Translations under genes and position numbers: made by a program
Source of the DNA: Cellvibrio zantedeschiae
GTDB lineage: Bacteria > Pseudomonadota > Gammaproteobacteria > Pseudomonadales > Cellvibrionaceae
DNA length: 64,000 bases
NCBI RefSeq assembly: GCF_014652535.1
Contig: NZ_BMYZ01000001.1
Location: 682,001-746,000 of the forward strand
Reading direction: 5' to 3'
Shown here: one piece after another, positions 51,517-60,578 of the stretch
Numbering within the stretch: position 1 is the first letter of the stretch
Layout: the number at the start of each line of letters is the position of its first letter
Notes under the pieces: generated by a model
Told to the model about the DNA's origin: nothing
Databases searched by the model: none
The model's input: only the letters and a program-made list of their open reading frames with translations

Positions 51517-51915
51517 ATGAGTTTGGATACCATTTTTGTCAACATTCCCGTAAATGACCTCGACAGGTCTATCACTTTTTATTCGGCAATGGGTTTTACA
51601 CCGCACCCGGTATTTCGTGGTGAAGGTGCTTCCTGCATGTGTATCAGCGAATACATTAATGTTGTTTTGCAGAGCCACGAACACTTCAAGCAATTCACGG
51701 ATAAACCGATTGTTAACCCTGCACAAAGCACGGGTGTGTTGTTGTGTTTGCATTGCGATAGCCCTGCGCATGTTGATGACTTAGTGAAAACGGCGGTGAA
51801 AGCGGGCGGCACAAGTCCAACTGAGGCGAAAGATTATGGATTTTTATATAGCCATGGTTTTACAGACCCAGATGGATATATATGGATTTTGAATCATATA
51901 TATCCCACGACTTAA
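51517..51915 (+). CDS. VOC family protein, tandem paralogue
   Basis: 132 residues from the ATG at 51517 after ACGGAG. IFVNIPVNDLDRSITFYSAMG and YGFLYSHGFTDPDGYIWIL align throughout with the upstream copy; both share SCMCIS/ACMVIS and the spacing of the second half. Likely an old tandem duplication with diverged ligand pockets. Confidence 0.85.
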   Translation: MSLDTIFVNIPVNDLDRSITFYSAMGFTPHPVFRGEGASCMCISEYINVVLQSHEHFKQFTDKPIVNPAQSTGVLLCLHCDSPAHVDDLVKTAVKAGGTSPTEAKDYGFLYSHGFTDPDGYIWILNHIYPTT

Positions 51916-51937
51916 TTCCGTTTGAAAAGGTGAAACA

Positions 51938-52471
51938 ATGTTTAGATTAATTTTAATAATTGTGGTTTGTTTTGTGGCGGGAATACTGATTTATGCCGCA
52001 ACAAAACCGAACCGCTTCAGTATTGTGCGCAAGTTAAAAATTAATGCTGATCCCGAAAAAGTGTTTGCAGAAATCAATGATTTCACACGCTGGAAATTAT
52101 GGTCGCCATGGGAAACGAAAGATCCCGCTATGCAACGAACCTATTCCGGCTCGGCAGCTGGTATAGGTGCAATATATGAATGGAATGGCGATAAAAATTT
52201 AGGGACGGGGAAAATGGAAATTACTGACTCTGTTGCCGGGCAGAATATTATCATCAAATTGGATTTCTATAAGCCCTTCGAAGCACACAATGTTGCTGAA
52301 TTTACCTTCACCCCAGAAGGCGATGGAACTCTGGTTACCTGGGAGATGCGTGGCCCACAAGTTTTTATGGGTAAGCTTATGTGTGTATTTATGGATATGG
52401 ACAAAATGGTTGGGAAAGACTTTGAAGCCGGTTTGTCCAAATTAAAAACATTAACTGAAAATCCTGATTAA
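51938..52471 (+). CDS. SRPBCC (START-like) family protein with N-terminal membrane anchor
   Basis: 177 residues. A membrane helix at about 3-22 is followed by SIVRKLKINADPEKVFAEINDFTRWKLWSPWE, the start of a polyketide-cyclase/AHSA1-like helix-grip fold. TLVTWEMRGPQVFMGKL and a long C-terminal helix complete it. It binds hydrophobic ligands in related proteins. Confidence 0.85.
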   Translation: MFRLILIIVVCFVAGILIYAATKPNRFSIVRKLKINADPEKVFAEINDFTRWKLWSPWETKDPAMQRTYSGSAAGIGAIYEWNGDKNLGTGKMEITDSVAGQNIIIKLDFYKPFEAHNVAEFTFTPEGDGTLVTWEMRGPQVFMGKLMCVFMDMDKMVGKDFEAGLSKLKTLTENPD

Positions 52472-52482
52472 GAGTAAACCTT

Positions 52483-52869
52483 ATGAAATACCTCGCCCTT
52501 ATTTACTACGAAGAAAAAACGATTAACGCTATGACTCAATCGGAATGGCAATCACTCAACGAAGAGTGCGTTGCCTGTGGCGAAGATTTGCGTAGTGGCG
52601 GTTACATGCTGGGTGGCAATGCATTGCATCCGGTCACCACTGCCACCAGCGTGCGCGTGCGCGATGGAAAACAATTGGTGACCGATGGCCCCTTTGCTGA
52701 AACTAAAGAGCAGCTTGCCGGTTTTTATTTACTGGAAGCGCGCGATTTAAATGAAGCAATTCAAATTGCCAGCAAGATTCCGCCTGCGCGTTTGGGGTGC
52801 GTTGAAATACGTCCTATACGGGAATTGAATCCCGAAAAAGATGAACGTTTACAGCCGCAGTTTTCTTAA
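52483..52869 (+). CDS. YCII-related DGPF family protein
   Basis: 128 residues. MKYLALIYYEE opens the dimeric alpha-beta barrel, VTDGPFAETKEQLAGFYLLEA holds the DGPF motif, and IPPARLGCVEIRPI closes it. DGPF proteins are the partners most often found with ECF42 sigma factors. It is probably a transcriptional target of the sigma factor at 48513. Confidence 0.92.
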   Translation: MKYLALIYYEEKTINAMTQSEWQSLNEECVACGEDLRSGGYMLGGNALHPVTTATSVRVRDGKQLVTDGPFAETKEQLAGFYLLEARDLNEAIQIASKIPPARLGCVEIRPIRELNPEKDERLQPQFS

Positions 52870-52893
52870 ATCTCTTGTGAAGGATTTATAATT

Positions 52894-53367
52894 ATGAGCC
52901 CACGTTTTATAGAACAGCCTCCATTACTAATAGCGGGCATGCGCGAACCGCTTGATGAACAGAGCGCGGAAAAAATTCCACTCTTGTGGCAAAAATTTGG
53001 TCCCTACATTAATCACATTCCTTTCCAAAAAAATGCCGTTGCTTACGGTTTATGTGTGCGCAGCAGTGAAAGTAGTAACGGACATTATTACTACATGGCC
53101 GGATGTGAAGTCAGTGAGTTTGGGAATTTGCCTCCGGATTTAAGTCCACTCATAGTGCCTGCGCATAAATACGCAGTCTTCACGCATGAAGGACATGTGT
53201 CGTCTATTAGAAGCACCATCGATTATATTTTTGATCAATGGTTGCCCAAGTCCAGCTATAAACATAATTCACAATCGATTCATTTTTTTGAGCGCTACGC
53301 TGAAGATTTTGATCCGGTTAAGGGTGTAGGCGGTATAGAAATATGGCTGCCATTAGAACTCTCTTAA
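52894..53367 (+). CDS. GyrI-like small-molecule-binding domain protein
   Basis: 157 residues. It begins PRFIEQPPLLIAGMREPLDEQSAEKIPLLWQKFGPYINHIP and includes VPAHKYAVFTHEGHVSSIRSTIDYIFDQWLPKS, typical of the GyrI/Rob C-terminal effector-binding domain without a DNA-binding part. Such proteins bind or hydrolyse drug-like compounds. It is the last gene of the putative ECF42 regulon. Confidence 0.87.
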   Translation: MSPRFIEQPPLLIAGMREPLDEQSAEKIPLLWQKFGPYINHIPFQKNAVAYGLCVRSSESSNGHYYYMAGCEVSEFGNLPPDLSPLIVPAHKYAVFTHEGHVSSIRSTIDYIFDQWLPKSSYKHNSQSIHFFERYAEDFDPVKGVGGIEIWLPLELS

Positions 53368-53541
53368 TTAATGCTGAACGCGTGGAATTTTTGCTGTATT
53401 TTTTTCTTGCACAAAGCTTCCATATTCTTTGCATGCTTGCTTACTGTTATTTACAGGGATAAGTGCATAATTAACTCATCTGCAATAAATTTTTTGCAGC
53501 CTGTTTGAGTCATTATTCACTTCCTTCTGCGGAGAGCAATT

Positions 53542-54099
53542 ATGCAAAAATTAATTATGCAAAAGTCAGTTATGAAGCATTTAAATATGAAGAAGCTAAG
53601 TATGCTGATGGCCGCAATCGTGGCCACCAGTATTTTTAGTTTTCCAGCTGTTGCGCAAACCGATGTAGTAAAGAAATGCGAGCCAAGCGAACATCATGAG
53701 CGTTTTGCCGATGAAAAGGGTGATGCTGAGCCTTGGGTATCCAGGCATAAATTCAAACACCATTTTCCTGCGGCTAAGTTAGATTTAACCGATGAACAGA
53801 AAAAAGTTCTTGAGGATGCCCGCAATGCCCAGGAGCCCGCGCAACGAGAATTGCATGACAAATTGCGAACCGCACATGAAGCACTGATTAAAGCTGGCGA
53901 AACTAATGCCGATGATGTGACGCTTGCGCGATTGGCAAAGGACTTTTCGGAGCTTCTTGCTCAACAGGAATTGGCGCGTATCAACATGCATAAGCAATTC
54001 GTCAGTGTGTTAACGCCTGAGCAAAAACAAAAGCTGGATTCATTTAAAGCTGAACGAAAAAATTCGCCACACAAGCGAGAGTTTAGAAAGCAAGAATAG
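53542..54099 (+). CDS. Spy/CpxP-like periplasmic protein (LTXXQ motifs)
   Basis: 185 residues; GGAGAG lies five bases before the ATG at 53542, although the signal peptide core begins at Met16 (MKKLSMLMAAIVATSIFSFPAVAQ). Two LTXXQ motifs occur: LTDEQKKVL near residue 79 and LTPEQKQKL near residue 155. The mature protein is helical. Spy and CpxP are periplasmic chaperones or stress sensors. A BaeSR-like pair at 57211-59372 could be its regulator, since Spy is a Bae/Cpx target in E. coli. Confidence 0.82.
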   Translation: MQKLIMQKSVMKHLNMKKLSMLMAAIVATSIFSFPAVAQTDVVKKCEPSEHHERFADEKGDAEPWVSRHKFKHHFPAAKLDLTDEQKKVLEDARNAQEPAQRELHDKLRTAHEALIKAGETNADDVTLARLAKDFSELLAQQELARINMHKQFVSVLTPEQKQKLDSFKAERKNSPHKREFRKQE

Positions 54100-54143
54100 T
54101 GGCAACCGACACAACTTTTTTCCAGCCATAGTATTTCCATTGA

Positions 54144-54181
54144 GCCGGGCATTTACTTAATTTCAAAAGTGAATGCTCGGC
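54144..54181. terminator. Hairpin after the Spy-like gene
   Basis: GCCGGGCATTTACT (54144-54157) pairs with AGTGAATGCTCGGC (54168-54181) with two GU pairs; loop of 10 bases. There is no strong T run, so termination is probable but not certain. Confidence 0.5.
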
Positions 54182-54277
54182 GCATTGTTTATTCGAATTA
54201 TTCCTTCTGCTTTTCCGCTGCGAATTTTTTAATCCTGCCTATACTTTCAGAATATTCCGGCACATGGATTTCATCTT

Positions 54278-55384
54278 ATGGTGAAGAAAGTTCTGGCTAT
54301 TTCCTTATTGTGTACAGCTTCCCCTAATATTTTTGCGGAAGAGGCCCAAGCATATACGTGGGCTCATGCCTTAACACTGGAATCAATCACCAACCTTCAT
54401 GGTGGGGTTGAAACAGGCACACGCAATCTCGCTAATTTGGATTTAACGCTGAGCGTGGATACGCAAGCCGCAGGTTGGTGGAGTAGCGGCACGCTCTTTA
54501 TTTATGTTTTGGGAAACTATGGTAAGCCGCCTTCTGCACTTACTGGCGAATTGCAAACCCTATCCAATATTGAAGCTGAAAATAATTTAACGCTTTATGA
54601 ATTTTGGTATGAGCATAGCTTTGCCGAAGGTAATGTTAAGTTATTGGTGGGATTGCATGATTACAATTCCACATTTTATTCGCTCGAGTCTGCCAGTCTA
54701 TTCAATTTGTCTTCAATGGGAATTGGTCCCGAAATCGCACAAGTTACGCCCTCAATTTTTCCAGTAACCGCAGCTACTGTTCATTTAACGCTGAGTCATG
54801 AGGACCAATATTTTTTATTGGCTGTGTACGATGGCGTGCCCGGCGATCCTTCGCATCCTCATGGCACGCACGTAAAATTTGGCGATGATGATGGTTTGTT
54901 AATGGCGACCGAGTGGGGCTTCGCGCAGGAACACGATTATAAAATTGCTTTAGGTGCCTGGCGCCATACAGCAGCTATTGAAAATCCTGTTGATGGAAGC
55001 CTTATCGACTCTAACAACGGTTTTTACCTGCTTGGTGAAAAATATTTTTCCGAAAATTTTTCCGCATTTTTTCAGTATGGTCGTGCTAACGAAAATAAAA
55101 ACCAATTGGAAAGTTATTTGGGGTTAGGAGTCAGTTACAAAAATCCGTGGATAGATGGCGATGTTATAGGCTTGGCCTATGCAAAAGCTAAAAATAGCGC
55201 CGATTATTTAAAAGTGAATCCTGATGTGTTGTCTGCTGAAACTGTTGTGGAGTTATCTTACTTTCGACCATTAATGGAAAAGGTAAGTATCCAATCGAGT
55301 TTGTATTCAGTGATGAATCCTGGCATGGCACCGGACCTTGATAATAGTTTGGCCGTGGGTTTGCGGCTCTACGTTGAATTTTAA
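54278..55384 (+). CDS. OprB-family carbohydrate-selective porin
   Basis: 368 residues with a signal peptide ending near IFA. The sequence is dominated by alternating beta strands. NLANLDLTLSVDT, LYEFWYEHSF, LLVGLHDYNSTFY and AVYDGVPGDPSHPHGTHVKF match OprB porins, which pass sugars across the outer membrane. The C-terminus LRLYVEF ends in Phe, as outer-membrane barrels do. Slightly shorter than the usual 400-450 residues. Confidence 0.85.
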   Translation: MVKKVLAISLLCTASPNIFAEEAQAYTWAHALTLESITNLHGGVETGTRNLANLDLTLSVDTQAAGWWSSGTLFIYVLGNYGKPPSALTGELQTLSNIEAENNLTLYEFWYEHSFAEGNVKLLVGLHDYNSTFYSLESASLFNLSSMGIGPEIAQVTPSIFPVTAATVHLTLSHEDQYFLLAVYDGVPGDPSHPHGTHVKFGDDDGLLMATEWGFAQEHDYKIALGAWRHTAAIENPVDGSLIDSNNGFYLLGEKYFSENFSAFFQYGRANENKNQLESYLGLGVSYKNPWIDGDVIGLAYAKAKNSADYLKVNPDVLSAETVVELSYFRPLMEKVSIQSSLYSVMNPGMAPDLDNSLAVGLRLYVEF

Positions 55385-55435
55385 TTGCCTGATTGATTGT
55401 AGTGTCAGGATGAAACCATTAGGTGGGAGTGCTTC

Positions 55436-57037
55436 ATGAATATCAAAAAGGCAATAATTATTGGGCTGCTAGCGTTTGTATCGGTGATGGGTGTGAGCAC
55501 CTACATAGGCCATAGCGCTACCGGGGAAATGTCGCGCATGCTTGATTATATTACCGGGCCGGCCTGGAATACCGCTGACGGCGCCATGGAAGGACAGATC
55601 GAGCTTGAAAATCAAATTATTACGTTGCAGCGCTTATACAGCAAAAAAATTGACCAGAGTAGCGCACGAGCACAATTGACTAACGCGATGGAACGCGAAA
55701 CTGATGCTCTTGATCGCATGAAAGCACAGGGTTTGATGGATGCCGCACAGGTATCCGAATTAAACACCAAGCTTGATGCCTATCATAAAATGCGTGATCA
55801 ATTGTTCAACCAACTTGCAAATAATTCGGAAAGTGCTGAAGCCACTTTTAAATTATTCGATGATCAGGTTGAAAGCTTACTTAATTTTATTTCGCAAATG
55901 GAAGAAGTAGCAGATGGCAAAGTAGAGGGACAAACAAAAAGTATTGCAGGTGTAGTTTCGGGGGCAAATTTCAAACTGATTTTCGGTTTGTTGTTCTCAT
56001 TGGCGATGGCAGGCTTGGTATTTTATTTTGCGATAAAAATTATTTTAAATCCTATTGAAACTGTGACGACGCAATTATCTTTGTTAAGTGCAGGGTCTGG
56101 TGATTTAACAGTGCGCTTGCCCGACGCCAACAGAGACGCTGAAGTCGGGCGCTTAGCCTATGCGTTCAATACCTTTGTGCAAAAACTTCAAGCCTTGATT
56201 AGCCAGGTGCAACACAGCAATCATTCTTTAATGGCGGCGAGTTCGCAAATTACCCAGAGCATTGGAACTACAGCTGCGGTGGCTAGTGCCCAGGTGACGG
56301 AAATTTCCCTGGTGGCAGAAGCTGTTCAAAAAATTTCTGATTCGTTATTTAAAGTGGGTGATGCTGCCGAGCGGGCTAATCAGGCTTCTGAGCAAGCTGT
56401 ACTGAGCACTCATTCCGGCAACCACATTGTTGTACTTGCTCAGCAGGGCGTAGATCAGGTTGCAAACGAAGTAGATAAAGCCTCGCAAGTCATTTCAAAT
56501 TTGGTGACCGACAGCCAAAACATCAGCGCCATGTTGGAAGTGATCCGCAGTATCGCCGAGCAAACCAATTTGCTCGCGTTAAATGCTGCAATTGAAGCAG
56601 CGCGCGCTGGCGAAACCGGACGAGGATTCGCGGTAGTTGCTGACGAGGTTAGAAGTTTGGCTTCCCGCACACAGGAATCAACCAAATCAATTGAAACTAT
56701 TATTACCAACTTATCCTCTGGCTCTGCAAAAGCGGTTGAGGTCATGAACAGTGCGCAGAAACAAGCACTAATGATTAAAGAGCGTATAGGAAAAACGTCT
56801 GGCGCTTTTGCGGATATTGTGGGCGTTGTGGAGCAAATAAAATCGATGAACGCCCATATTGCCCATGCATCTGAAGATGAAAAGCAAGAAATGGCGCAGA
56901 TTAATGGCAGCATTAATAAAATTTTAAAACAAGCTCGCGACAACCAGGATGCCGGAGAGCTGGCGCAAGTCTCTCGCCAGCATTTGGAAACCCAGGTTCT
57001 AAAAGTTGAAGAGCTACTTAAACAGTTTAGAACCTGA
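55436..57037 (+). CDS. Methyl-accepting chemotaxis protein
   Basis: 533 residues. Membrane helices at about 5-24 and 180-202 flank a helical periplasmic sensor domain. HAMP spans about 203-257. The signalling tip is [19 protein letters not shown] near residue 375. No CheR-binding pentapeptide is at the C-terminus. GGTGGGAG precedes the ATG. The ligand is unknown. The gene follows the sugar porin by 51 bases, so sugar sensing is possible. Confidence 0.92.
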   Translation: MNIKKAIIIGLLAFVSVMGVSTYIGHSATGEMSRMLDYITGPAWNTADGAMEGQIELENQIITLQRLYSKKIDQSSARAQLTNAMERETDALDRMKAQGLMDAAQVSELNTKLDAYHKMRDQLFNQLANNSESAEATFKLFDDQVESLLNFISQMEEVADGKVEGQTKSIAGVVSGANFKLIFGLLFSLAMAGLVFYFAIKIILNPIETVTTQLSLLSAGSGDLTVRLPDANRDAEVGRLAYAFNTFVQKLQALISQVQHSNHSLMAASSQITQSIGTTAAVASAQVTEISLVAEAVQKISDSLFKVGDAAERANQASEQAVLSTHSGNHIVVLAQQGVDQVANEVDKASQVISNLVTDSQNISAMLEVIRSIAEQTNLLALNAAIEAARAGETGRGFAVVADEVRSLASRTQESTKSIETIITNLSSGSAKAVEVMNSAQKQALMIKERIGKTSGAFADIVGVVEQIKSMNAHIAHASEDEKQEMAQINGSINKILKQARDNQDAGELAQVSRQHLETQVLKVEELLKQFRT

Positions 57038-57169
57038 CAATCAGTAAGGTGTTCGTTCGGGTAAAGGAGTTTTTGGCTCACATTCTTTCAGGCGAAGCGT
57101 GATTGAAAAACAAGTCCTGCACAAATGTGCAAAGACTATGGAACTTGAAAATAATGGACGTTTTTGTAG

Positions 57170-57195
57170 AAAAAAGGCCAACGGAGGCCATTTTT
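57170..57195 (-). terminator. Terminator after response regulator gene
   Basis: Read on the minus strand, AAAAATGGCC pairs with GGCCTTTTTT around TCCGTT, with one bulged T, and a T run follows. It may also serve the converging chemoreceptor gene. Confidence 0.65.
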
Positions 57196-57210
57196 GGGAG
57201 GAATTCCAGC

Positions 57211-57885
57211 CTACTTATCGCTTATTTGAAACTTATAACCGGCGCCATAAACAGAGTGGATAATTTCTTTATCAGTTAAAGGAAGCAATTTTTTGCGTAA
57301 CTTGGTGATGTGCGAATCCATGGTTCTATCGCTTACAATCCGGTGATCACTGTAAGCATTTCGCATTAAATCATCGCGCGAAATAATAGTGTTGGGGCGC
57401 GCAGACAAGGTTTTTAAAATTCGATACTCAATCAGTGTTAATTCAACTTTATTTGCGCCATACATAGCGGTGAGTGATTCTTTAATGAGTTGGAAATCCT
57501 GGGTTGGTAACTCTGGATTCACGCGCTTCAAAATTGCTTTTACGCGCGCCACTAATTCACGCGGGCTAAAGGGTTTGCATATGTAATCATCTGCACCTAA
57601 TTCAAATCCCAGTAAACGATCAGTTTCCTCAATTCGAGCAGACATTATGATGACGGGAGTGTTGGTGTTGTTACGCACTTCCTGGCACAAGCGCAAGCCG
57701 TTGATGCTTCCAGTTTTGCTTGGCAGCATTACATCCAACACAATCAAGTCCCAGGATTCTTGTTGTATTTTTTCGAGCCCGCTATCAGCGTCGTGCACCA
57801 GGGTACAATTAAATCCGTTACTGTTTAGGTAATCGCGAACTATGCTGCCTAAATCAATTTCGTCTTCAACAATTAATATGTTCAT
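57211..57885 (-). CDS. OmpR-family response regulator (BaeR-like)
   Basis: 224 residues. The receiver has phospho-acceptor Asp51 (LIVLDVMLPSK) with the acidic pair at the N-terminus (VEDE) and Lys in CKPFSPREL. A winged-helix DNA-binding domain covers about 130-222 (LTLIEYRILKTL; DRTMDSHITKLRKKL; YGAGYKF). It overlaps the kinase gene stop, so the two are translationally coupled. Confidence 0.92.
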   Translation of the reverse strand: MNILIVEDEIDLGSIVRDYLNSNGFNCTLVHDADSGLEKIQQESWDLIVLDVMLPSKTGSINGLRLCQEVRNNTNTPVIIMSARIEETDRLLGFELGADDYICKPFSPRELVARVKAILKRVNPELPTQDFQLIKESLTAMYGANKVELTLIEYRILKTLSARPNTIISRDDLMRNAYSDHRIVSDRTMDSHITKLRKKLLPLTDKEIIHSVYGAGYKFQISDK

Positions 57886-59372
57886 AGGTGATCCTTTGCG
57901 CAGGGAAGGTTAATGGTAATTTTTAATCCACCCAGTTCACTGTTGCCGGTGGTAATTTTACCTTCATGAGCCGTAACAATATTTTTACAAATTGATAAAC
58001 CTAAACCAGCTCCTCCGGTTGTTCTATGGCGCGATGAATCTGCGCGATATAAACGTTCAAACAGTTTTTCATGATGTTCTTCAGCAACACCGGGAGCGGT
58101 ATCCTCAACGCTAATTATTGCTTGCTGTTGTTCAACTTTCAAAGACACCAGAGTTATTCCTGGTGCATTGGTATATTGCAGGCTATTTTTCAATAAATTA
58201 ACAAATAATTGTTGAAGACGATTGTGGTCACCAAAAATCATTACGGGAGAATTCGGCAAAGAAAGCTTGAGTTCAATATCCTGCAGTGAAAACTGTGGTT
58301 GCATGTTGTTAACAGATTCTTGCAGTAAAGAGGCTAAATCCATAGTGTTTTTGCGATAAGTCATACCGCCAAGATCGGTAAGCGAAAGCTCATACAAATC
58401 GTTTACCAAATGTTTAAGCCGTTGGCTGTGCGATATCAAGCGCGTTACTGTATCGCTATCCATTGGCCGCACACCATCTTCTACCGCTTCCAATTCTGCC
58501 TGCAAGACGGCGATGGGAGTACGTAATTCGTGCGATATATCTGCCACCCATTGGCGACGGGTATTTTCACTGCGTTCCAGCGTTTCACCCAAATTGTTTA
58601 GGTGTTGGGCTAATTCGGTGAGTTCATCGTGACCTTTCAACGAAACTTTTTCCCGGTAATTACCCGCGCTAAATAAATTTACCTGGCGAACTAAATAATT
58701 GATTCGTTTGGTGAGTAAATGTGCGAGGGGAAAAGATGCAAGGCCAGCAATCACCAGGGCGATTAAAATGATTAACGATAATTTATGTTCTTGTCCTTGC
58801 GCAAAATCTGCGTCTTGCAAATCGCGCACAGCGGGGTTATATGGAATGCCGAGATAGCCAACGACTCTGTTTTCATCCATTAATGGGATTAGAAAAGCTT
58901 CATTAAGATCTTGTTTTTTTCCTGCGATAAGTTCGCGGTCAGCATCCAGCAAAAAAATAAAACGCAACGCAAACATGGGGGGCATGCGTCGCCATTCGCG
59001 AAACATACGCTGCGTTTGTTCGTTAATAATAATTTCTTGATGGATTAGGGTTCCATCTGGTGCCAGGGAGGGTGGTTCGGGAATAGGATCACCAAATTGT
59101 TTTGGGTTTGCTTTTCGGTATTCCCGTGTTCCAGATTCAAGCTTGGCGACCACGTAACTTTCCCAGTCGCTTATCCACTCCCAACTTTTTTGTTCGTGAA
59201 AATTTTTTGTCAGGTCTACTATCAGTGGTTGAGCAAAACGAGTTTCTTTTTGCTCAATATATTTCCAAAAGTCTTGTTTAAAACTCAGTTTTATAAACAC
59301 ATATAAGCCTGTGGTGAGCAGACTAAAAATCACTAACATCACAATAAAAAATTGCAGCCTTAACTTCAGCAT
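57882..59372 (-). CDS. Sensor histidine kinase (BaeS-like)
   Basis: 496 residues from an ATG at 59372 preceded by AAGG; a longer frame to 59468 adds a basic stretch with no ribosome site. TM1 covers about 6-28 and TM2 about 198-222. The sensor domain holds a repeated Met/Pro/Arg region (REWRRMPPMFALRF). HAMP follows. HisKA has His281 (VADISHELRTPIAV), then N box NLLKNSLQYT and G boxes GAGLGLSI. The overall layout resembles E. coli BaeS. BaeSR responds to envelope stress and efflux substrates; here the signal is inferred. Confidence 0.9.
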   Translation of the reverse strand: MLKLRLQFFIVMLVIFSLLTTGLYVFIKLSFKQDFWKYIEQKETRFAQPLIVDLTKNFHEQKSWEWISDWESYVVAKLESGTREYRKANPKQFGDPIPEPPSLAPDGTLIHQEIIINEQTQRMFREWRRMPPMFALRFIFLLDADRELIAGKKQDLNEAFLIPLMDENRVVGYLGIPYNPAVRDLQDADFAQGQEHKLSLIILIALVIAGLASFPLAHLLTKRINYLVRQVNLFSAGNYREKVSLKGHDELTELAQHLNNLGETLERSENTRRQWVADISHELRTPIAVLQAELEAVEDGVRPMDSDTVTRLISHSQRLKHLVNDLYELSLTDLGGMTYRKNTMDLASLLQESVNNMQPQFSLQDIELKLSLPNSPVMIFGDHNRLQQLFVNLLKNSLQYTNAPGITLVSLKVEQQQAIISVEDTAPGVAEEHHEKLFERLYRADSSRHRTTGGAGLGLSICKNIVTAHEGKITTGNSELGGLKITINLPCAKDHL

Positions 59373-59698
59373 GTGCGCCTTAACCTTTACATCGTTTGGT
59401 TTGAAATGAATAAACAGGACTAACGGTTTTAATTTATAAACCCGCCTTTTGGCTAATCTTGCACGCAACAGTTCCGCTAATCCAGTGGGGTAGACCGGCG
59501 GCGGTGCGCCAAACCAAGGTTTTGGCTTCCCAAAGGGGGATATTTTTAAGTGTTCTATTTTGCGTGGTTCTGTGGGTGAGTTTGGATTTCAACTGGGGTA
59601 GAATGGGAATACTTGAGTGCTTTACTAGGTTTTTAAGCTCGCTGCCTTGTTTCTGGCGCGCGTAATTTTAGTCATTAACTGTTTTAGAGGTACCCTTT

Positions 59699-60016
59699 AT
59701 GGATGTTTTAGACACTATCAAGCAACAAATCGCCGAGAACCCCGTTATTCTGTTCATGAAAGGCTCGCCCAATGCGCCCCAATGCGGTTTCTCTATGCGT
59801 GCATCCCAGGCGGTTATGGCGTGCGGCCAGCGTTTCGCTTATGTTGATATTTTGAGCAATCCAGAGATTCGCGCTGAATTGCCAAAATACGCCAACTGGC
59901 CAACCTTCCCGCAATTGTGGGTAAAAGGCGAGTTAATTGGCGGTTGCGATATTGTGACCGAGATGCATGAAAAGGGTGAGTTAAAGCCCTTGATTGATGC
60001 GGCTGTTGCCGCCTAA
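59699..60016 (+). CDS. grxD: Monothiol glutaredoxin Grx4
   Basis: 105 residues. The active site is CGFS (APQCGFSMRA), the single-Cys type that binds a [2Fe-2S] cluster with glutathione. TFPQLWVKGELIGGCDIVTEM binds GSH. It carries and inserts iron-sulfur clusters. TAGAAT at 59599-59604 is a possible -10; no clear -35 was found. The 59469-59698 gap otherwise shows nothing. Confidence 0.95.
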   Translation: MDVLDTIKQQIAENPVILFMKGSPNAPQCGFSMRASQAVMACGQRFAYVDILSNPEIRAELPKYANWPTFPQLWVKGELIGGCDIVTEMHEKGELKPLIDAAVAA

Positions 60017-60036
60017 GCGCGTGATACCCTAGTACC

Positions 60037-60064
60037 AAAAAAGCCAGTTTCGACTGGCTTTTTT
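60037..60064. terminator. Bidirectional terminator with UUCG loop
   Basis: AAAAAAGCCAGT (60037-60048) pairs perfectly with ACTGGCTTTTTT (60053-60064), loop TTCG. It serves grxD and the converging small gene. Confidence 0.92.
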
Positions 60065-60075
60065 ATTTTCGGGGT

Positions 60076-60384
60076 TCAGCGGCTAAGAACCAGGAAGATC
60101 AGCATCAGCAGCCCGATTGCGCTCACAACACACAAGCCGATGCCCAGCCAGCGTTTTTGCTGCCAGCGTTTTAGGTCGCCATTGCTCTGTAGCTCGTGTG
60201 CTTGCCACATAATGCTACGGGACTTCTGGAGCTTGGTTTTAATTTGCTCCAATGCCGCCATATCATTTAAGAGTTGTTCGCGGTTGTCGCCAGCGCCGGG
60301 AAGCTGAGCGTGTAGCTGGCCCAGTTGTTGATCCAGCTGGTTTAGCTTCTGGTCAATATTGTTGGATATTTGCTGGATATTCAT
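60076..60384 (-). CDS. Small coiled-coil protein with C-terminal membrane anchor
   Basis: 102 residues, unrecognised. Residues 1-56 are heptad-like (IQQISNNIDQKLNQLDQQLGQL; LLNDMAALEQIKTKLQK), and a single helix at about 80-99 (IGLCVVSAIGLLMLIFLVL) anchors it with three or fewer residues outside. It is preceded by an ATG without strong ribosome site. Probably a tail-anchored inner-membrane protein. No close functional family is apparent. Confidence 0.6.
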   Translation of the reverse strand: MNIQQISNNIDQKLNQLDQQLGQLHAQLPGAGDNREQLLNDMAALEQIKTKLQKSRSIMWQAHELQSNGDLKRWQQKRWLGIGLCVVSAIGLLMLIFLVLSR

Positions 60385-60578
60385 AGTCTTGACTCAAGGC
60401 AGCTACAGCCAAAGTAGCCCGGGTTCGCAAAGCCAACAGAGTAGCAGATGAGGCTCGCTTTTTCTTTCCATGCGCCTCAACAAAGCTGGATTTAATCCGT
60501 GCAGCAGGCTGATATAATTCGCCCAAATTAAATTTTGGCCGTCATTTCCGGTTCCCCATTCGAGTTAAAGGATCCTTA

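Noticed and set aside
56455-57081. 208-codon open frame antisense to the chemoreceptor gene
   Set aside because: Ser/Cys/Ala-rich translation typical of the reverse strand of coiled-coil coding sequence.
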